Part shown: piece after piece, positions 1-7,368 of the stretch
How the letters are laid out: each line of letters opens with the position of its first letter
Numbering within the stretch: position 1 is the first letter of the stretch
Origin: Rubritepida sp.
Lineage (GTDB): Bacteria; Pseudomonadota; Alphaproteobacteria; Acetobacterales; Acetobacteraceae
DNA: 9,535 nucleotides
Reading direction: 5' to 3'
NCBI GenBank assembly: GCA_014376425.1
Contig: JACMRO010000122.1
Span: 1 to 9,535 of the forward strand
Program-made: the position numbers and the translations under genes
Notes under the pieces: model-generated
What the model was told of the DNA's origin: nothing
The model's input: the letters and a program-made list of their open reading frames with translations, nothing else
Database searches by the model: none

Positions 1-216
1 CAGCGCATCGCCATGCTGCACTTCCTCAACCGCCCAGTTATCGGCAGCACCGCGAAAGTCGGGGTCATCGGCAAACACACCCTTGAGGTAGAGGGCGTAG
101 TCATCGCCGTTCCGTTCCACCATGGCAGCGGCCTTCACCAATGGCACGATTTCAGGCTCAACCAGTGAAGGATCGAACCGGTCCCAGGCAATATCGTCCA
201 GCGTCCAATGCTTCAT
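1..216 (-). CDS. Ferritin-like domain protein, N-terminal part (cut by window edge)
   Basis: The minus strand is open from an ATG at 216-214 to the window edge, giving 72 residues that begin MKHWTLDDI. The pattern matches small alphaproteobacterial ferritin-like proteins: a WTLDDI..W.RFDP start, a first helix with a possible metal-ligand glutamate (E34 in MVERNGDDY), and a second helix with an ExxH motif (E65 to H68 in EEVQHGDAL). In this superfamily such Glu and ExxH residues hold a di-iron centre in a four-helix bundle; the substrate or role of this subgroup is not known to me. The remaining two helices would lie left of the window. It follows atpC on the same strand after 46 bp with no obvious terminator, so read-through from the ATP synthase operon is possible. 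The upstream SD is weak (GGAAG about 12 nt before the ATG). Family call is fairly sure; function is not. Confidence 0.8.
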   Translation of the reverse strand, partial: MKHWTLDDIAWDRFDPSLVEPEIVPLVKAAAMVERNGDDYALYLKGVFADDPDFRGAADNWAVEEVQHGDAL

Positions 217-262
217 TGGCAGGATGTTCTTCCGCGAGGCGGCGATTGCAAGGCCAGGTGGG

Positions 263-673
263 TCAGGCGGCCTCGGCCAGTGCGACCATGGCGCGGGCGG
301 AGAGCAGCCGCTGCATGGCTGCTTCGCGCCGCTCCGGCGTCCCGGTCGCGGCTTCGGTGTAGGCGCTTTCGGCTTCGGCCACGCGGCGCTCGGCGGCGGT
401 ACGGCTGGGCTGCGCGACCGGCGTCGCCTCGTCGCGCAGGATGGTGACGCGCTCGCCCGTCACCTCGGCGAAGCCGCCAGCGACGAACAGGCTCTCCGTC
501 CACTGTCCGGCCTCCTGCACGCGAATGGCTCCACCGCGGAGGGTGACGATCATTGGCGCATGGCCGGGCAGCACCCCCATTTCGCCCTCGGCGGCGGGGA
601 TGACGACCATGTCCACCTGGCGGGAGAGCAGCAGCTTCTCCGGCGAGACAAGTTCGAGCTGGAAAGTGGCCAT
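263..673 (-). CDS. atpC: F1 ATP synthase epsilon subunit
   Basis: This 136-residue protein is the epsilon subunit, part of the central stalk with gamma and an inhibitor of ATP hydrolysis. Residues 1 to about 85 fit the N-terminal beta-sandwich (MATFQLELVSPEKLLLS, then VIPAAEGEMGVLPGHAPM around 24-41, the family's most conserved stretch). Residues about 95-136 are an alanine-, arginine- and glutamate-rich helical hairpin. The ATG at 673 is chosen because the protein then begins at the conserved core and is preceded by an AAGGGG Shine-Dalgarno 6 nt away (680-685). An in-frame ATG at 745 would add 24 unrelated residues encoded by an inverted-repeat region and is rejected. It is the last gene of the F1 operon and is set off from atpD by an unusually long 130-bp structured spacer. 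Confidence 0.97.
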   Translation of the reverse strand: MATFQLELVSPEKLLLSRQVDMVVIPAAEGEMGVLPGHAPMIVTLRGGAIRVQEAGQWTESLFVAGGFAEVTGERVTILRDEATPVAQPSRTAAERRVAEAESAYTEAATGTPERREAAMQRLLSARAMVALAEAA

Positions 674-679
674 GTCACG

Positions 680-685
680 CCCCTT
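680..685 (-). promoter_or_regulatory. atpC ribosome binding site AAGGGG, possibly maskable
   Basis: AAGGGG lies 6 nt before the atpC ATG and fixes the start. The same transcript contains an exactly complementary CCCCUU (minus strand of 703-708), which is also part of the right arm of the 704-720 hairpin. The two pairings exclude each other, so the site could be open or masked depending on fold. The motif is seen; the switching is inference. Confidence 0.55.
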
Positions 686-694
686 GTGTTTGAG

Positions 695-729
695 GGGGGC
701 AGAAGGGGGCCTTGCCCCCTCGCGCCCCC
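695..729 (-). repeat. Nested G/C-rich inverted repeat in the atpD-atpC spacer
   Basis: The inner arms AGGGGGC (704-710) and GCCCCCT (714-720) pair perfectly across a 3-nt loop. The outer arms GGGGGC (695-700) and GCCCCC (724-729) pair perfectly across a 3x3 internal loop. The result would be a very stable RNA hairpin ending 10 nt before the atpC Shine-Dalgarno. There is no U-tract, so it is not a classical terminator. It could be an extragenic palindromic repeat. Confidence 0.75.
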
Positions 730-736
730 GTAGCAG

Positions 737-756
737 GGTCGACATGGATGTCGACC
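737..756. repeat. Near-palindrome with perfect 9-bp arms in the atpD-atpC spacer
   Basis: GGTCGACAT (737-745) and ATGTCGACC (748-756) are exact inverse complements separated by 2 bp. The tiny spacer suits a DNA dimer site or the core of a palindromic repeat element at least as well as an RNA hairpin. It lies inside the operon, where an operator would be unexpected. Confidence 0.7.
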
Positions 757-772
757 AGTTTCCTGCCTGTAT

Positions 773-797
773 GCCCGAAGGAATGAGCCCTTCGAGC
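773..797 (-). repeat. Stem-loop just after the atpD stop codon
   Basis: In the transcript a 9-bp stem, GCUCGAAGG with CCUUCGGGC (one U-G wobble), closes a 7-nt loop. It begins 7 nt after the atpD TAG. No U-run follows, so full termination is unlikely; an mRNA-end or processing structure is possible. Confidence 0.6.
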
Positions 798-803
798 CCC
801 TTA

Positions 804-2231
804 CTAAGCCTTGAGCTTCATACCTTCAAACTTCGCCACCGCATCCTCGATCGGACCGACCATGTAGAAAGCCGCTTCGGGCAGGTGATCGTACTCGCCC
901 TTGCAAATTGCGGCGAAGCTGCGGACCGTGTCCTCAAGCTTCACGAACACGCCGGGCGTGCCGGTGAAGATCTCGGCCACATGGAAGGGCTGGCTGAGGA
1001 AGCGCTGCAGCTTGCGCGCGCGGGCCACGACCAGCTTATCCTCCTCCGACAGTTCATCCATGCCAAGGATGGCGATGATGTCCTGCAGCGACTTGTAGCT
1101 CTGCAGGATGCGCTGGACTTCACGGGCGGTGTTGTAATGCAGTTCGCCCACTACCCGGGGGTCCATAGCGCGCGACGTGCTGTCCAGCGGATCGACGGCC
1201 GGGAAGATGCCCAGCTCGGCGATCGAGCGGTTCAGCGTGGTCGTGGCATCAAGGTGGGCGAAGGAGGTAGCGGGCGCCGGGTCGGTCAAATCGTCTGCCG
1301 GCACGTAGATGGCCTGCACAGAAGTGATCGAGCCTTTCTTGGTGCTGGTGATCCGTTCCTGCAGCGCGCCCATGTCGGTCGCCAGCGTCGGCTGGTAGCC
1401 CACCGCGGACGGGATACGGCCCAGCAGCGCCGAGACCTCGGCCCCCGCCTGGGTAAAGCGGAAGATGTTGTCGACGAAGAACAGCACGTCCTGGCCCTGC
1501 TCGTCGCGGAAGTATTCGGCGATGGAGAGGCCCGACAACGCCACGCGCGCCCGGGCGCCCGGCGGCTCGTTCATCTGGCCATAGACCAGCGCGGCCTTCG
1601 AGCCCTCGGTGTCGTTCTCATTCAGCTTGATGACGCCGGCATCGATCATCTCGTGGTACAGGTCGTTGCCCTCACGGGTGCGCTCGCCCACGCCGGCGAA
1701 GACCGATACGCCGCCATGGCCCTTGGCAATGTTGTTGATCAGCTCCTGGATGGTGACGGTCTTTCCGACCCCCGCACCACCAAACAACCCGATCTTGCCG
1801 CCCTTGATGTAGGGCGCCAGCAGGTCGATCACCTTGATGCCGGTGACCAGGATCTCGGTGCTGGTCGCCTGATCCTCGAAGGAAGGCGCCGGGCGGTGGA
1901 TCGTGTAGGTCTTCTCATGCGGCACCGGACCGCGCTCGTCGATCGGCTCGCCGATGACGTTCATGATGCGGCCAAGCGTGCCGGCGCCCACCGGCACCGA
2001 AATGCCCACGCCCGTATCGGTCACTTCCGAGCCGCGAACCAGGCCGTCGGTCGTGTCCATGGCGATGGTGCGCACAGTGCGCTCGCCCAGGTGCTGCGCC
2101 ACTTCCAGAACCAGCGTGCGTTCGCCGATCTTCACCGTGAGCGCGTTCAGCATCTCGGGCAGTTCCTCGGGGAACTGCACGTCCACCACGGCGCCCAGCA
2201 CCTGGGTGATCTTGCCAACATTGTTCTTCAT
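804..2231 (-). CDS. atpD: F1 ATP synthase beta subunit (catalytic)
   Basis: The 475-residue product is the catalytic subunit of the F1 hexamer, making ATP from ADP and phosphate on the cytoplasmic face of the membrane. Visible motifs in order: the Walker A loop GGAGVGKT (151-158), GERTREGND with the catalytic glutamate E183 (182-190), the Walker B strand LFFVDNIFRF (250-258 region), the alpha/beta family signature ending PAVDPLDSTS (344-353), and the DELSEEDK loop (392-399) that contacts gamma. Length and motifs are normal. The ATG lies 12 bp after the atpG stop, with AAGGA 9 nt upstream overlapping that stop codon, which suggests coupled translation. The stop TAG (804-806) is followed within 7 nt by the first of three inverted repeats. 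Confidence 0.99.
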   Translation of the reverse strand: MKNNVGKITQVLGAVVDVQFPEELPEMLNALTVKIGERTLVLEVAQHLGERTVRTIAMDTTDGLVRGSEVTDTGVGISVPVGAGTLGRIMNVIGEPIDERGPVPHEKTYTIHRPAPSFEDQATSTEILVTGIKVIDLLAPYIKGGKIGLFGGAGVGKTVTIQELINNIAKGHGGVSVFAGVGERTREGNDLYHEMIDAGVIKLNENDTEGSKAALVYGQMNEPPGARARVALSGLSIAEYFRDEQGQDVLFFVDNIFRFTQAGAEVSALLGRIPSAVGYQPTLATDMGALQERITSTKKGSITSVQAIYVPADDLTDPAPATSFAHLDATTTLNRSIAELGIFPAVDPLDSTSRAMDPRVVGELHYNTAREVQRILQSYKSLQDIIAILGMDELSEEDKLVVARARKLQRFLSQPFHVAEIFTGTPGVFVKLEDTVRSFAAICKGEYDHLPEAAFYMVGPIEDAVAKFEGMKLKA

Positions 2232-2243
2232 GGGGTGGATTCC

Positions 2244-3122
2244 TTATACCGCCTCGGCACCAGAGATGATCTCGATCAGCTCGCTGGTGATGTTGGCCTG
2301 GCGTGTGCGGTTGTAGTTGAGCGTCAGCTTCTTGATCATTTCGCCAGCATTCCGCGTGGCGTTGTCCATCGCGTTCATTTGGCTGCCATAGAAGCCGGCG
2401 GCGGATTCGAGCAGCGCGCGATAGACCTGGATGGCCAGGTTCTGCGGCAGCAGCTGGGCCAGGATCTCATCCTCGCCCGGTTCGTATTCATAAAGGGCCT
2501 GCGGTCCCTTCGTCTCGGCCAATTCGGGCATCGGCGATGGGATCAGCCGCTGCAACGACGGCACCTGCGTGATGACGCTCTGGAAGCGATTGTAGATGAG
2601 CTCGCAGACGTCGAACTCGCCGCGCTCCAGCATTTCGGTGATCATGGTGGCGACGCCGGCGGCATCCTCGAAGCCGACGCGCTTCTGGCCGGCAAAGCTG
2701 ACCTCGCCCACGAAACGGTCGGCAAGTTCACGCTTGAGGAAGGCCGCGCCCTTGCGGCCCACGCTCAGGATGCGCACGGTCTTGCCCTGCGCCCCCAGCT
2801 CCCGCGCCCGGCCACGACCCAGGCGGGAGACGTTGGTGTTGAAGGCGCCGGACAGGCCGCGTTCGGCCGAGACAACCACAAGCAGATAGGTCTGGTCACC
2901 CCCGGTGCCGGCCAACAGCCGCGGCGCGTCCGGGCTGCCGGCCACCGCCGCACCCAGCGAGCCCAGCATGCGCGCCATACGCTCGGCATACGGCCGCGCC
3001 GCTTCCGCCTGGGTCTGCGCCCGGCGCAGTTTGGCGGCCGCCACCATCTTCATGGCCTGCGTGATCTTCCGCGTGGACTTCACGCTATTGATCCGCATGC
3101 GGAGGGCTTTGAGGGTTGCCAT
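2244..3122 (-). CDS. atpG: F1 ATP synthase gamma subunit (central rotor shaft)
   Basis: The 292-residue gamma subunit forms the coiled-coil shaft that turns inside the alpha3beta3 ring. The N-terminal helix (ATLKALRMRINSVKSTRKIT, continuing to about residue 48) and the C-terminal helix carrying the family signature ITSELIEIISGAEA (278-291) are both intact, flanking the Rossmann-like middle domain (SAERGLSGAFN at 85-95). The length is usual for Alphaproteobacteria. The ATG starts 6 bp after the atpA stop. There is no clear Shine-Dalgarno in that gap, so translation is probably coupled to atpA (inference). Confidence 0.98.
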   Translation of the reverse strand: MATLKALRMRINSVKSTRKITQAMKMVAAAKLRRAQTQAEAARPYAERMARMLGSLGAAVAGSPDAPRLLAGTGGDQTYLLVVVSAERGLSGAFNTNVSRLGRGRARELGAQGKTVRILSVGRKGAAFLKRELADRFVGEVSFAGQKRVGFEDAAGVATMITEMLERGEFDVCELIYNRFQSVITQVPSLQRLIPSPMPELAETKGPQALYEYEPGEDEILAQLLPQNLAIQVYRALLESAAGFYGSQMNAMDNATRNAGEMIKKLTLNYNRTRQANITSELIEIISGAEAV

Positions 3123-3128
3123 GGCGAG

Positions 3129-4661
3129 TTAGGCGGAAAACGACTTGGTGAAGCCGTCCAGGAAGGCGACCAGCGCCTCTTCGGTCGGCTTCTTGATCTC
3201 GCGATCGGTGCGGATGGCGTCGACAATGTCGGGCTTGCTGGCCTTAATCTCCGACAGCATGCGTCGTTCGTACTCGCCCACCGCGTTGACCGGAATGCCG
3301 TCCAGATAGCCGCGCGTGCCGGCGAAAATGGCCAGCACCTGCTCCTCCACCGGCACCGGCTTGAACTGCGGCTGCTTCAACAGCTCGGTCAGCCGCGCGC
3401 CGCGGGCCAGCAGCGCCTGCGTCGACGCATCGAGGTCCGACGCGAACTGCGCGAAGGCCGCCATCTCACGATACTGCGCCAGCTCCAGTTTGATCTTGCC
3501 GGCGACCTGCTTCATCGCCTTGATCTGCGCCGACGAGCCCACGCGAGACACGCTCAGGCCCACATTCACCGCCGGCCGGATGCCCTTGAAGAACAGCTCG
3601 GTCTCCAGGAAGATCTGGCCGTCGGTGATCGAGATCACGTTGGTCGGGATGTAGGCCGACACGTCGCCCGCCTGGGTTTCGATCACCGGCAGGGCGGTCA
3701 GCGAGCCCAGCCCGAAATCCTCGTTCATCTTCGCCGCGCGCTCGAGCAGGCGCGAGTGGATGTAGAACACGTCGCCGGGGTAGGCTTCGCGGCCCGGCGG
3801 GCGGCGCAGCAGCAGCGACATCTGGCGGTAGGCGACCGCCTGCTTCGACAGATCGTCATAGAAGATGACCCCGTGCATGCCGTTGTCGCGGAAGTATTCA
3901 CCCATGGCGCAGCCGGTATACGGTGCAAGGAACTGCAGCGGCGCCGGGTCCGACGCGGTGGCGGCGACGACGATGGTGTATTCCATCGCGCCGCTTTCCT
4001 CGAGCTGCTTGACCAGCTGGGCAACGGTGGAACGCTTCTGACCAATGGCGACGTAGATGCAATAGAGCTTCTTGCTCTCATCCGTGCCCTGGTTGATCGG
4101 CTTCTGGTTGATAATGGTGTCGATGATCACCGCGGTCTTGCCGGTCTGCCGGTCGCCGATGATCAGTTCGCGCTGGCCACGGCCGATCGGGATCAGGCTG
4201 TCGATCGCCTTGATGCCGGTCTGCATCGGCTCATGCACCGATTTGCGCGGGATGACGCCGGGCGCCTTCACCTCGACCAGCCGGCGCTCACCCACGATCG
4301 GGCCCTTGCCGTCGATCGGGTTACCCAGGCCATCGACCACGCGGCCCAGCAGCCCCTTGCCGACCGTCACGTCGACGATCGAGCCGGTGCGGGAGACGGT
4401 GTCGCCTTCCTTCACCTTCTTGTCGTCGCCGAACAGCACGACGCCGACATTGTCGGTCTCAAGGTTCAGCGCCATGCCCTTGAGGCCGGCGCCGGGAAAC
4501 TCCACCAGCTCGCCCGACATGACATTCTGCAGGCCGTAAACGCGGGCGATGCCGTCACCCACGGTCAGCACTGTGCCGACCTCGGCCACATTGGCCTCGG
4601 AATCGAAGTTGGCGATCTGGCCCTTCAGGATCTCGGAAATTTCGGCGGGACGAATGTCCAT
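3129..4661 (-). CDS. atpA: F1 ATP synthase alpha subunit
   Basis: The 510-residue alpha subunit alternates with beta in the F1 hexamer and holds the non-catalytic nucleotide sites. It has the Walker A loop GDRQTGKT (169-176), the alpha/beta signature PAVNVGLSVS (363-372) and, directly after it, R373 in SRVGS. R373 corresponds to the arginine finger that reaches into the catalytic site of beta. The N-terminus (MDIRPAEISEILK...) is the usual segment that docks delta. Only 3 bp separate its ATG from the atpH stop; a purine-rich AAGGGGG lies about 11 nt upstream inside the end of atpH. Length and motifs are normal, with no sign of damage. Confidence 0.99.
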   Translation of the reverse strand: MDIRPAEISEILKGQIANFDSEANVAEVGTVLTVGDGIARVYGLQNVMSGELVEFPGAGLKGMALNLETDNVGVVLFGDDKKVKEGDTVSRTGSIVDVTVGKGLLGRVVDGLGNPIDGKGPIVGERRLVEVKAPGVIPRKSVHEPMQTGIKAIDSLIPIGRGQRELIIGDRQTGKTAVIIDTIINQKPINQGTDESKKLYCIYVAIGQKRSTVAQLVKQLEESGAMEYTIVVAATASDPAPLQFLAPYTGCAMGEYFRDNGMHGVIFYDDLSKQAVAYRQMSLLLRRPPGREAYPGDVFYIHSRLLERAAKMNEDFGLGSLTALPVIETQAGDVSAYIPTNVISITDGQIFLETELFFKGIRPAVNVGLSVSRVGSSAQIKAMKQVAGKIKLELAQYREMAAFAQFASDLDASTQALLARGARLTELLKQPQFKPVPVEEQVLAIFAGTRGYLDGIPVNAVGEYERRMLSEIKASKPDIVDAIRTDREIKKPTEEALVAFLDGFTKSFSA

Positions 4662-4664
4662 GGC

Positions 4665-5255
4665 TCAGGCGGCCCCCTTCATGACGTATTGCAGGCGCTG
4701 CAATTTGGATTTGATGGAATTATCGTAGAGGCGAGAGCCAATCCGGACGACCAGCCCACCCAACAGCGCGGGGTCGACCGTCTCGTTCAGCCTCACGCCG
4801 GAGAAACCGGCCTCGGTCAGCCGTGCGGCGATCTGCGCGCGCTGGGTGTCGGTCAGTTCATGCGCAGTGGTGACATGGGCAATCTGCTGGCCACGGCGTT
4901 CGGAAAGCTTGATGCCGAAAGCTGCGGCCACCGCGGCCAGTTGGCTCAGGCGGCGGTTGGTAATCAGCACGCCGACCAGGTTGCGGACCTCCGCGCCGAT
5001 GCCTGCCCGGTCGATGATGGCGAAGGCGCCGGCCTTCTGGTCGGCCGAGCCTAGCCGGGGGTCGGCCACAAAGGCGCGGAAGCCGGCATCGTTCTGCCAC
5101 AGCCCCAGCAACGATTCGAGATCGGCCGCGATCCGGTCAAGCGCGCCAGGCTCAGCCTGCCGGCGGTCGTCGGCCAGGCCTAGCAGCGCCAGCGCGTAGC
5201 GTTCAGCCAGGCCCGTGGGCGTCGGCGCGATCATCGCGGAAGTGCTGTCAACCAC
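4665..5255 (-). CDS. atpH: F1 ATP synthase delta subunit (OSCP homologue)
   Basis: The 196-residue delta subunit links the top of F1 to the peripheral stalk. The N-terminal helical domain starts near TGLAERYALALLGLA (14-28), and the C-terminal part contains the family's best-conserved block, DPALLGGLVVRIGS followed by LYDNSIKSKLQRL (161-188). The chosen start is the GTG at 5255, because AGGA stands 7 nt before it (5263-5266). The in-frame ATG seven codons later (5234) has no recognisable ribosome site. The protein is a little longer than many bacterial homologues because of this N-terminal tail. It is the first gene of the leftward operon, so the promoter must lie in 5256-5422. Confidence 0.96.
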   Translation of the reverse strand: MVDSTSAMIAPTPTGLAERYALALLGLADDRRQAEPGALDRIAADLESLLGLWQNDAGFRAFVADPRLGSADQKAGAFAIIDRAGIGAEVRNLVGVLITNRRLSQLAAVAAAFGIKLSERRGQQIAHVTTAHELTDTQRAQIAARLTEAGFSGVRLNETVDPALLGGLVVRIGSRLYDNSIKSKLQRLQYVMKGAA

Positions 5256-5422
5256 AGGGATTTCCTGAAAAACAAGGCCATGCTGCGCCGCTGCTCCGGC
5301 GAACCGTCGCGGCGGCGCGGCCTTACCATGCTGTCACGAGCCCCGCAACGGCGGGTGGGTCGCGTTAGGCGCCCATTCACCGCCAGGCGCCATATTCGGC
5401 CCATTAGAGAGCGGAACCGAAA
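5256..5422. promoter_or_regulatory. Divergent promoter region between atpH and motB
   Basis: These 167 bp separate two outward-facing operons and must hold both promoters. For the atp direction the best guess is TTGCGG (5343-5348) with TAAGGC 17 bp further (5320-5325); the -10 is poor. For the mot direction no sigma70, sigma54 or sigma28 match stands out. Two AGGCGCC heptamers (5367-5373 and 5385-5391, 18 bp apart) and two GCCCATT heptamers (5371-5377 and 5399-5405) lie close to motB and may be regulator contacts. The region's role is secure by position; the individual boxes are weak. Confidence 0.5.
5263..5266 (-). promoter_or_regulatory. Ribosome binding site AGGA that decides the atpH GTG start
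   Basis: AGGA on the minus strand is 7 nt upstream of the GTG at 5255-5253. No comparable purine tract precedes the alternative ATG at 5234, so the GTG start is preferred. Confidence 0.6.
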
Positions 5423-6505
5423 ATGGCCAAGGGCAAGAAGGGCGAAGGCAACATCATCGTCATCAAGCGGATCGAGGAGGCGGCGCATGGCCATCATGGC
5501 GGCGCCTGGAAGGTCGCCTACGCCGATTTCGTAACCGCGATGATGGCCTTCTTCCTGCTGATGTGGCTGCTGAATGCAACGACGGAGCAGCAGCGGCGCG
5601 GCCTGGCGGACTACTTCAACCCGACCAATGAGATGTCGCAGGGGTCCTCGGGTATGGGCATGCCATTCGGCGGCATGACCATCAACAGCGCGGGCCAGCT
5701 CGCACGCGATGCCGGGGCAATCCGTGTCGAGCAGGGCCACCGGCCGACGCGTCTCGATATCGAGGATGAGGCGGATGAGCTGGAAGCGCCGCCCACCGCA
5801 GCGCGCCGCGGTCCGCCAGGGCGGGAGGAGGCGCCTCAGGCGACGGTGACAGCAAGCCGGCCCGGCCCGCCGGCCGGGGATTTCACGCGCCAGGGAGAGA
5901 CGGGGCAGCGCGACGGCGATGCCGCACGCATGACGGATGTGGCCCTGCGGCTGGAACTGGGGCGGCGCGAGGAGGCGGCGATGGAACAGGCCGCCCAGTC
6001 GCTTCGCGAGGCCATGGCAGAGGACCCTGCAACGGCCGCGCTGGCCGGCCAGGTCAGCATTGAGGTGCGACCCGAAGGGCTGCGAATCCAGCTGCTCGAC
6101 GCCGATGGCCTGCCGATGTTCGCCAGCGGCAATGCCACGCCCAACGAAAGAACGCGGCTGCTGATCCGCGCCGTGGCGACCGCGGCTGCCCAGTTGCCAA
6201 ACCCAATCCAGATCACCGGCCACACCGATGCGACGCCTTTTCGAGGCGAAGGCCGCAGCAACTGGGAGCTTTCGGCCGAGCGGGCGAATGCCGCGCGGCG
6301 GCTGCTGCTGGAGGTCGGCATTGCCGACCAGCGCATTCGCTCCGTTTCCGGCGCCGCGGATCGCGAACCGCACATCCCCGCCCAGCCCAACGCAGCCGGC
6401 AACCGCCGAGTCGCCATCACCCTTCTGCGCCAGGCCGAAGCGCCCCGGGCCGCCGCACGTGCGGAGCCCGTTCGCATTCCGCCCCGCGCGGACACCTCGC
6501 GATGA
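5423..6505 (+). CDS. motB: Flagellar motor stator protein MotB
   Basis: This 360-residue protein is the stator subunit that anchors the MotA/MotB proton channel to peptidoglycan. The N-terminus has the hallmark HHGGAWKVAYADFVTAMMAF block; D35 corresponds to the proton-accepting aspartate (D32 in E. coli), and one membrane helix spans about 32-50. A flexible, proline-, arginine- and glycine-rich periplasmic linker (about 105-170) follows, longer than in the enteric protein. The OmpA-like peptidoglycan-binding domain occupies about 212-336, with GHTDATPFRGEG, NWELSAERANAARR and NRRVAI. A basic proline-rich tail of about 20 residues ends the protein. The ATG at 5423 has GGAA 6 nt upstream and a lysine-rich cytoplasmic start, as usual. 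It overlaps motA by 4 bp, so the two are co-translated, but in the order motB-motA rather than the common motA-motB. Confidence 0.96.
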   Translation: MAKGKKGEGNIIVIKRIEEAAHGHHGGAWKVAYADFVTAMMAFFLLMWLLNATTEQQRRGLADYFNPTNEMSQGSSGMGMPFGGMTINSAGQLARDAGAIRVEQGHRPTRLDIEDEADELEAPPTAARRGPPGREEAPQATVTASRPGPPAGDFTRQGETGQRDGDAARMTDVALRLELGRREEAAMEQAAQSLREAMAEDPATAALAGQVSIEVRPEGLRIQLLDADGLPMFASGNATPNERTRLLIRAVATAAAQLPNPIQITGHTDATPFRGEGRSNWELSAERANAARRLLLEVGIADQRIRSVSGAADREPHIPAQPNAAGNRRVAITLLRQAEAPRAAARAEPVRIPPRADTSR

Positions 6506-7368
6506 CCGTTATCGGTGGCTTCATCTTCCTGCTGGTGACCGTGTTCGGTGGTTACACCATCGCCGGCGGCAAGTTCGGCATCATCCTGAAGTCGCTACCG
6601 TATGAAATGATGATGATCGGCGGCGCCGCCATCGGCACCTTCGTAATGGCCAATTCGGTCCATCACATCAAGCACACGCTGGGCGGCTTCGGGAAAATCG
6701 TGAAGGGCAGCCGCTTCCACAAGCAGGACTACACCGAGCTGCTGTCGCTGATGTACTACTTCGTCCGCCTGGCGCAGACCAAGGGCGCAATGGCGCTTGA
6801 GCCGCATATCGAAAGCCCGGGCGACAGCGCCGCCTTCAACAACTTCCCCAAGATCGCGAAGGATCACCACGCCGTCGTGCTGATCTGCGACTACCTGCGC
6901 ATGGTCGGCATGAACGCCGACGATCCGCACCAGATCGAGGACATCATGTCCAAGGAGCTGAAGAAGATGAAGGAGGAGGAGATGCACCCCTCCCACGCCA
7001 TGCAGTCGATGGCCGATGCGCTGCCGGCGCTGGGCATCGTCGCCGCCGTGCTGGGCGTCATCAAGACGATGGCCGCGATCGATCAGCCGCCCGCGGTGCT
7101 GGGCGGCATGATCGGCGGCGCGCTGGTTGGCACCTTCCTGGGCGTGCTGCTGGCTTACGGGCTGATGGGCCCGATGGCGACCAAGCTGAAGGGCGTGGTC
7201 GAGGAGGAGGCGCTTTATTACGAGGTGATCCGCGCCGTCGTGGTCGCGCATCTTCACGGCAACGCGCCGCAAGTCAGCGTCGAGACCGGGCGGAAGGTCG
7301 CGCCGACCGCGCTGATGCCGAGCTTCCAGGAGCTCGAGGTCTCCCTGCAGGAACTGCAGATCGCCTGA
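6502..7368 (+). CDS. motA: Flagellar motor stator protein MotA
   Basis: The 288-residue product forms the MotA ring around MotB and converts proton flow into torque on FliG. Four membrane helices are apparent at about 2-21, 34-52, 171-190 and 200-222, with a large cytoplasmic loop between helices 2 and 3. R90 and E100 (YFVRLAQTKGAMALE) match the charged FliG-facing residues (R90 and E98 in E. coli). P175 (DALPALGIVAAVLGVIK) and P224 (GLMGPMA) match the two essential prolines. The start ATG lies within ATGA shared with the motB stop. Length and motifs are normal for the alphaproteobacterial/E. coli-type MotA. No other flagellar gene is recognisable in the window. Confidence 0.97.
   Translation: MTVIGGFIFLLVTVFGGYTIAGGKFGIILKSLPYEMMMIGGAAIGTFVMANSVHHIKHTLGGFGKIVKGSRFHKQDYTELLSLMYYFVRLAQTKGAMALEPHIESPGDSAAFNNFPKIAKDHHAVVLICDYLRMVGMNADDPHQIEDIMSKELKKMKEEEMHPSHAMQSMADALPALGIVAAVLGVIKTMAAIDQPPAVLGGMIGGALVGTFLGVLLAYGLMGPMATKLKGVVEEEALYYEVIRAVVVAHLHGNAPQVSVETGRKVAPTALMPSFQELEVSLQELQIA

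Noticed and set aside
674..745. N-terminal extension of atpC to an ATG at 745
   Set aside because: The extra 24 residues come from the inverted-repeat spacer and match nothing in epsilon subunits; the ATG at 673 has a proper ribosome site.
441..5054. A 4.6-kb plus-strand open frame (1537 codons) antisense to atpC, atpD, atpG, atpA and part of atpH
   Set aside because: The five minus-strand genes are certain by their motifs. The antisense frame is His-, Arg- and Asp-rich with no family resemblance, and long stop-free antisense frames are a normal effect of GC-rich codon bias.
5231..6373. Minus-strand 380-codon frame antisense to motB
   Set aside because: MotB motifs on the plus strand are unmistakable; the antisense product is low-complexity Arg/His-rich and overlaps the atpH start.
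6595..7272. Minus-strand 225-codon frame antisense to motA
   Set aside because: His-rich shadow of the clearly identified motA gene.
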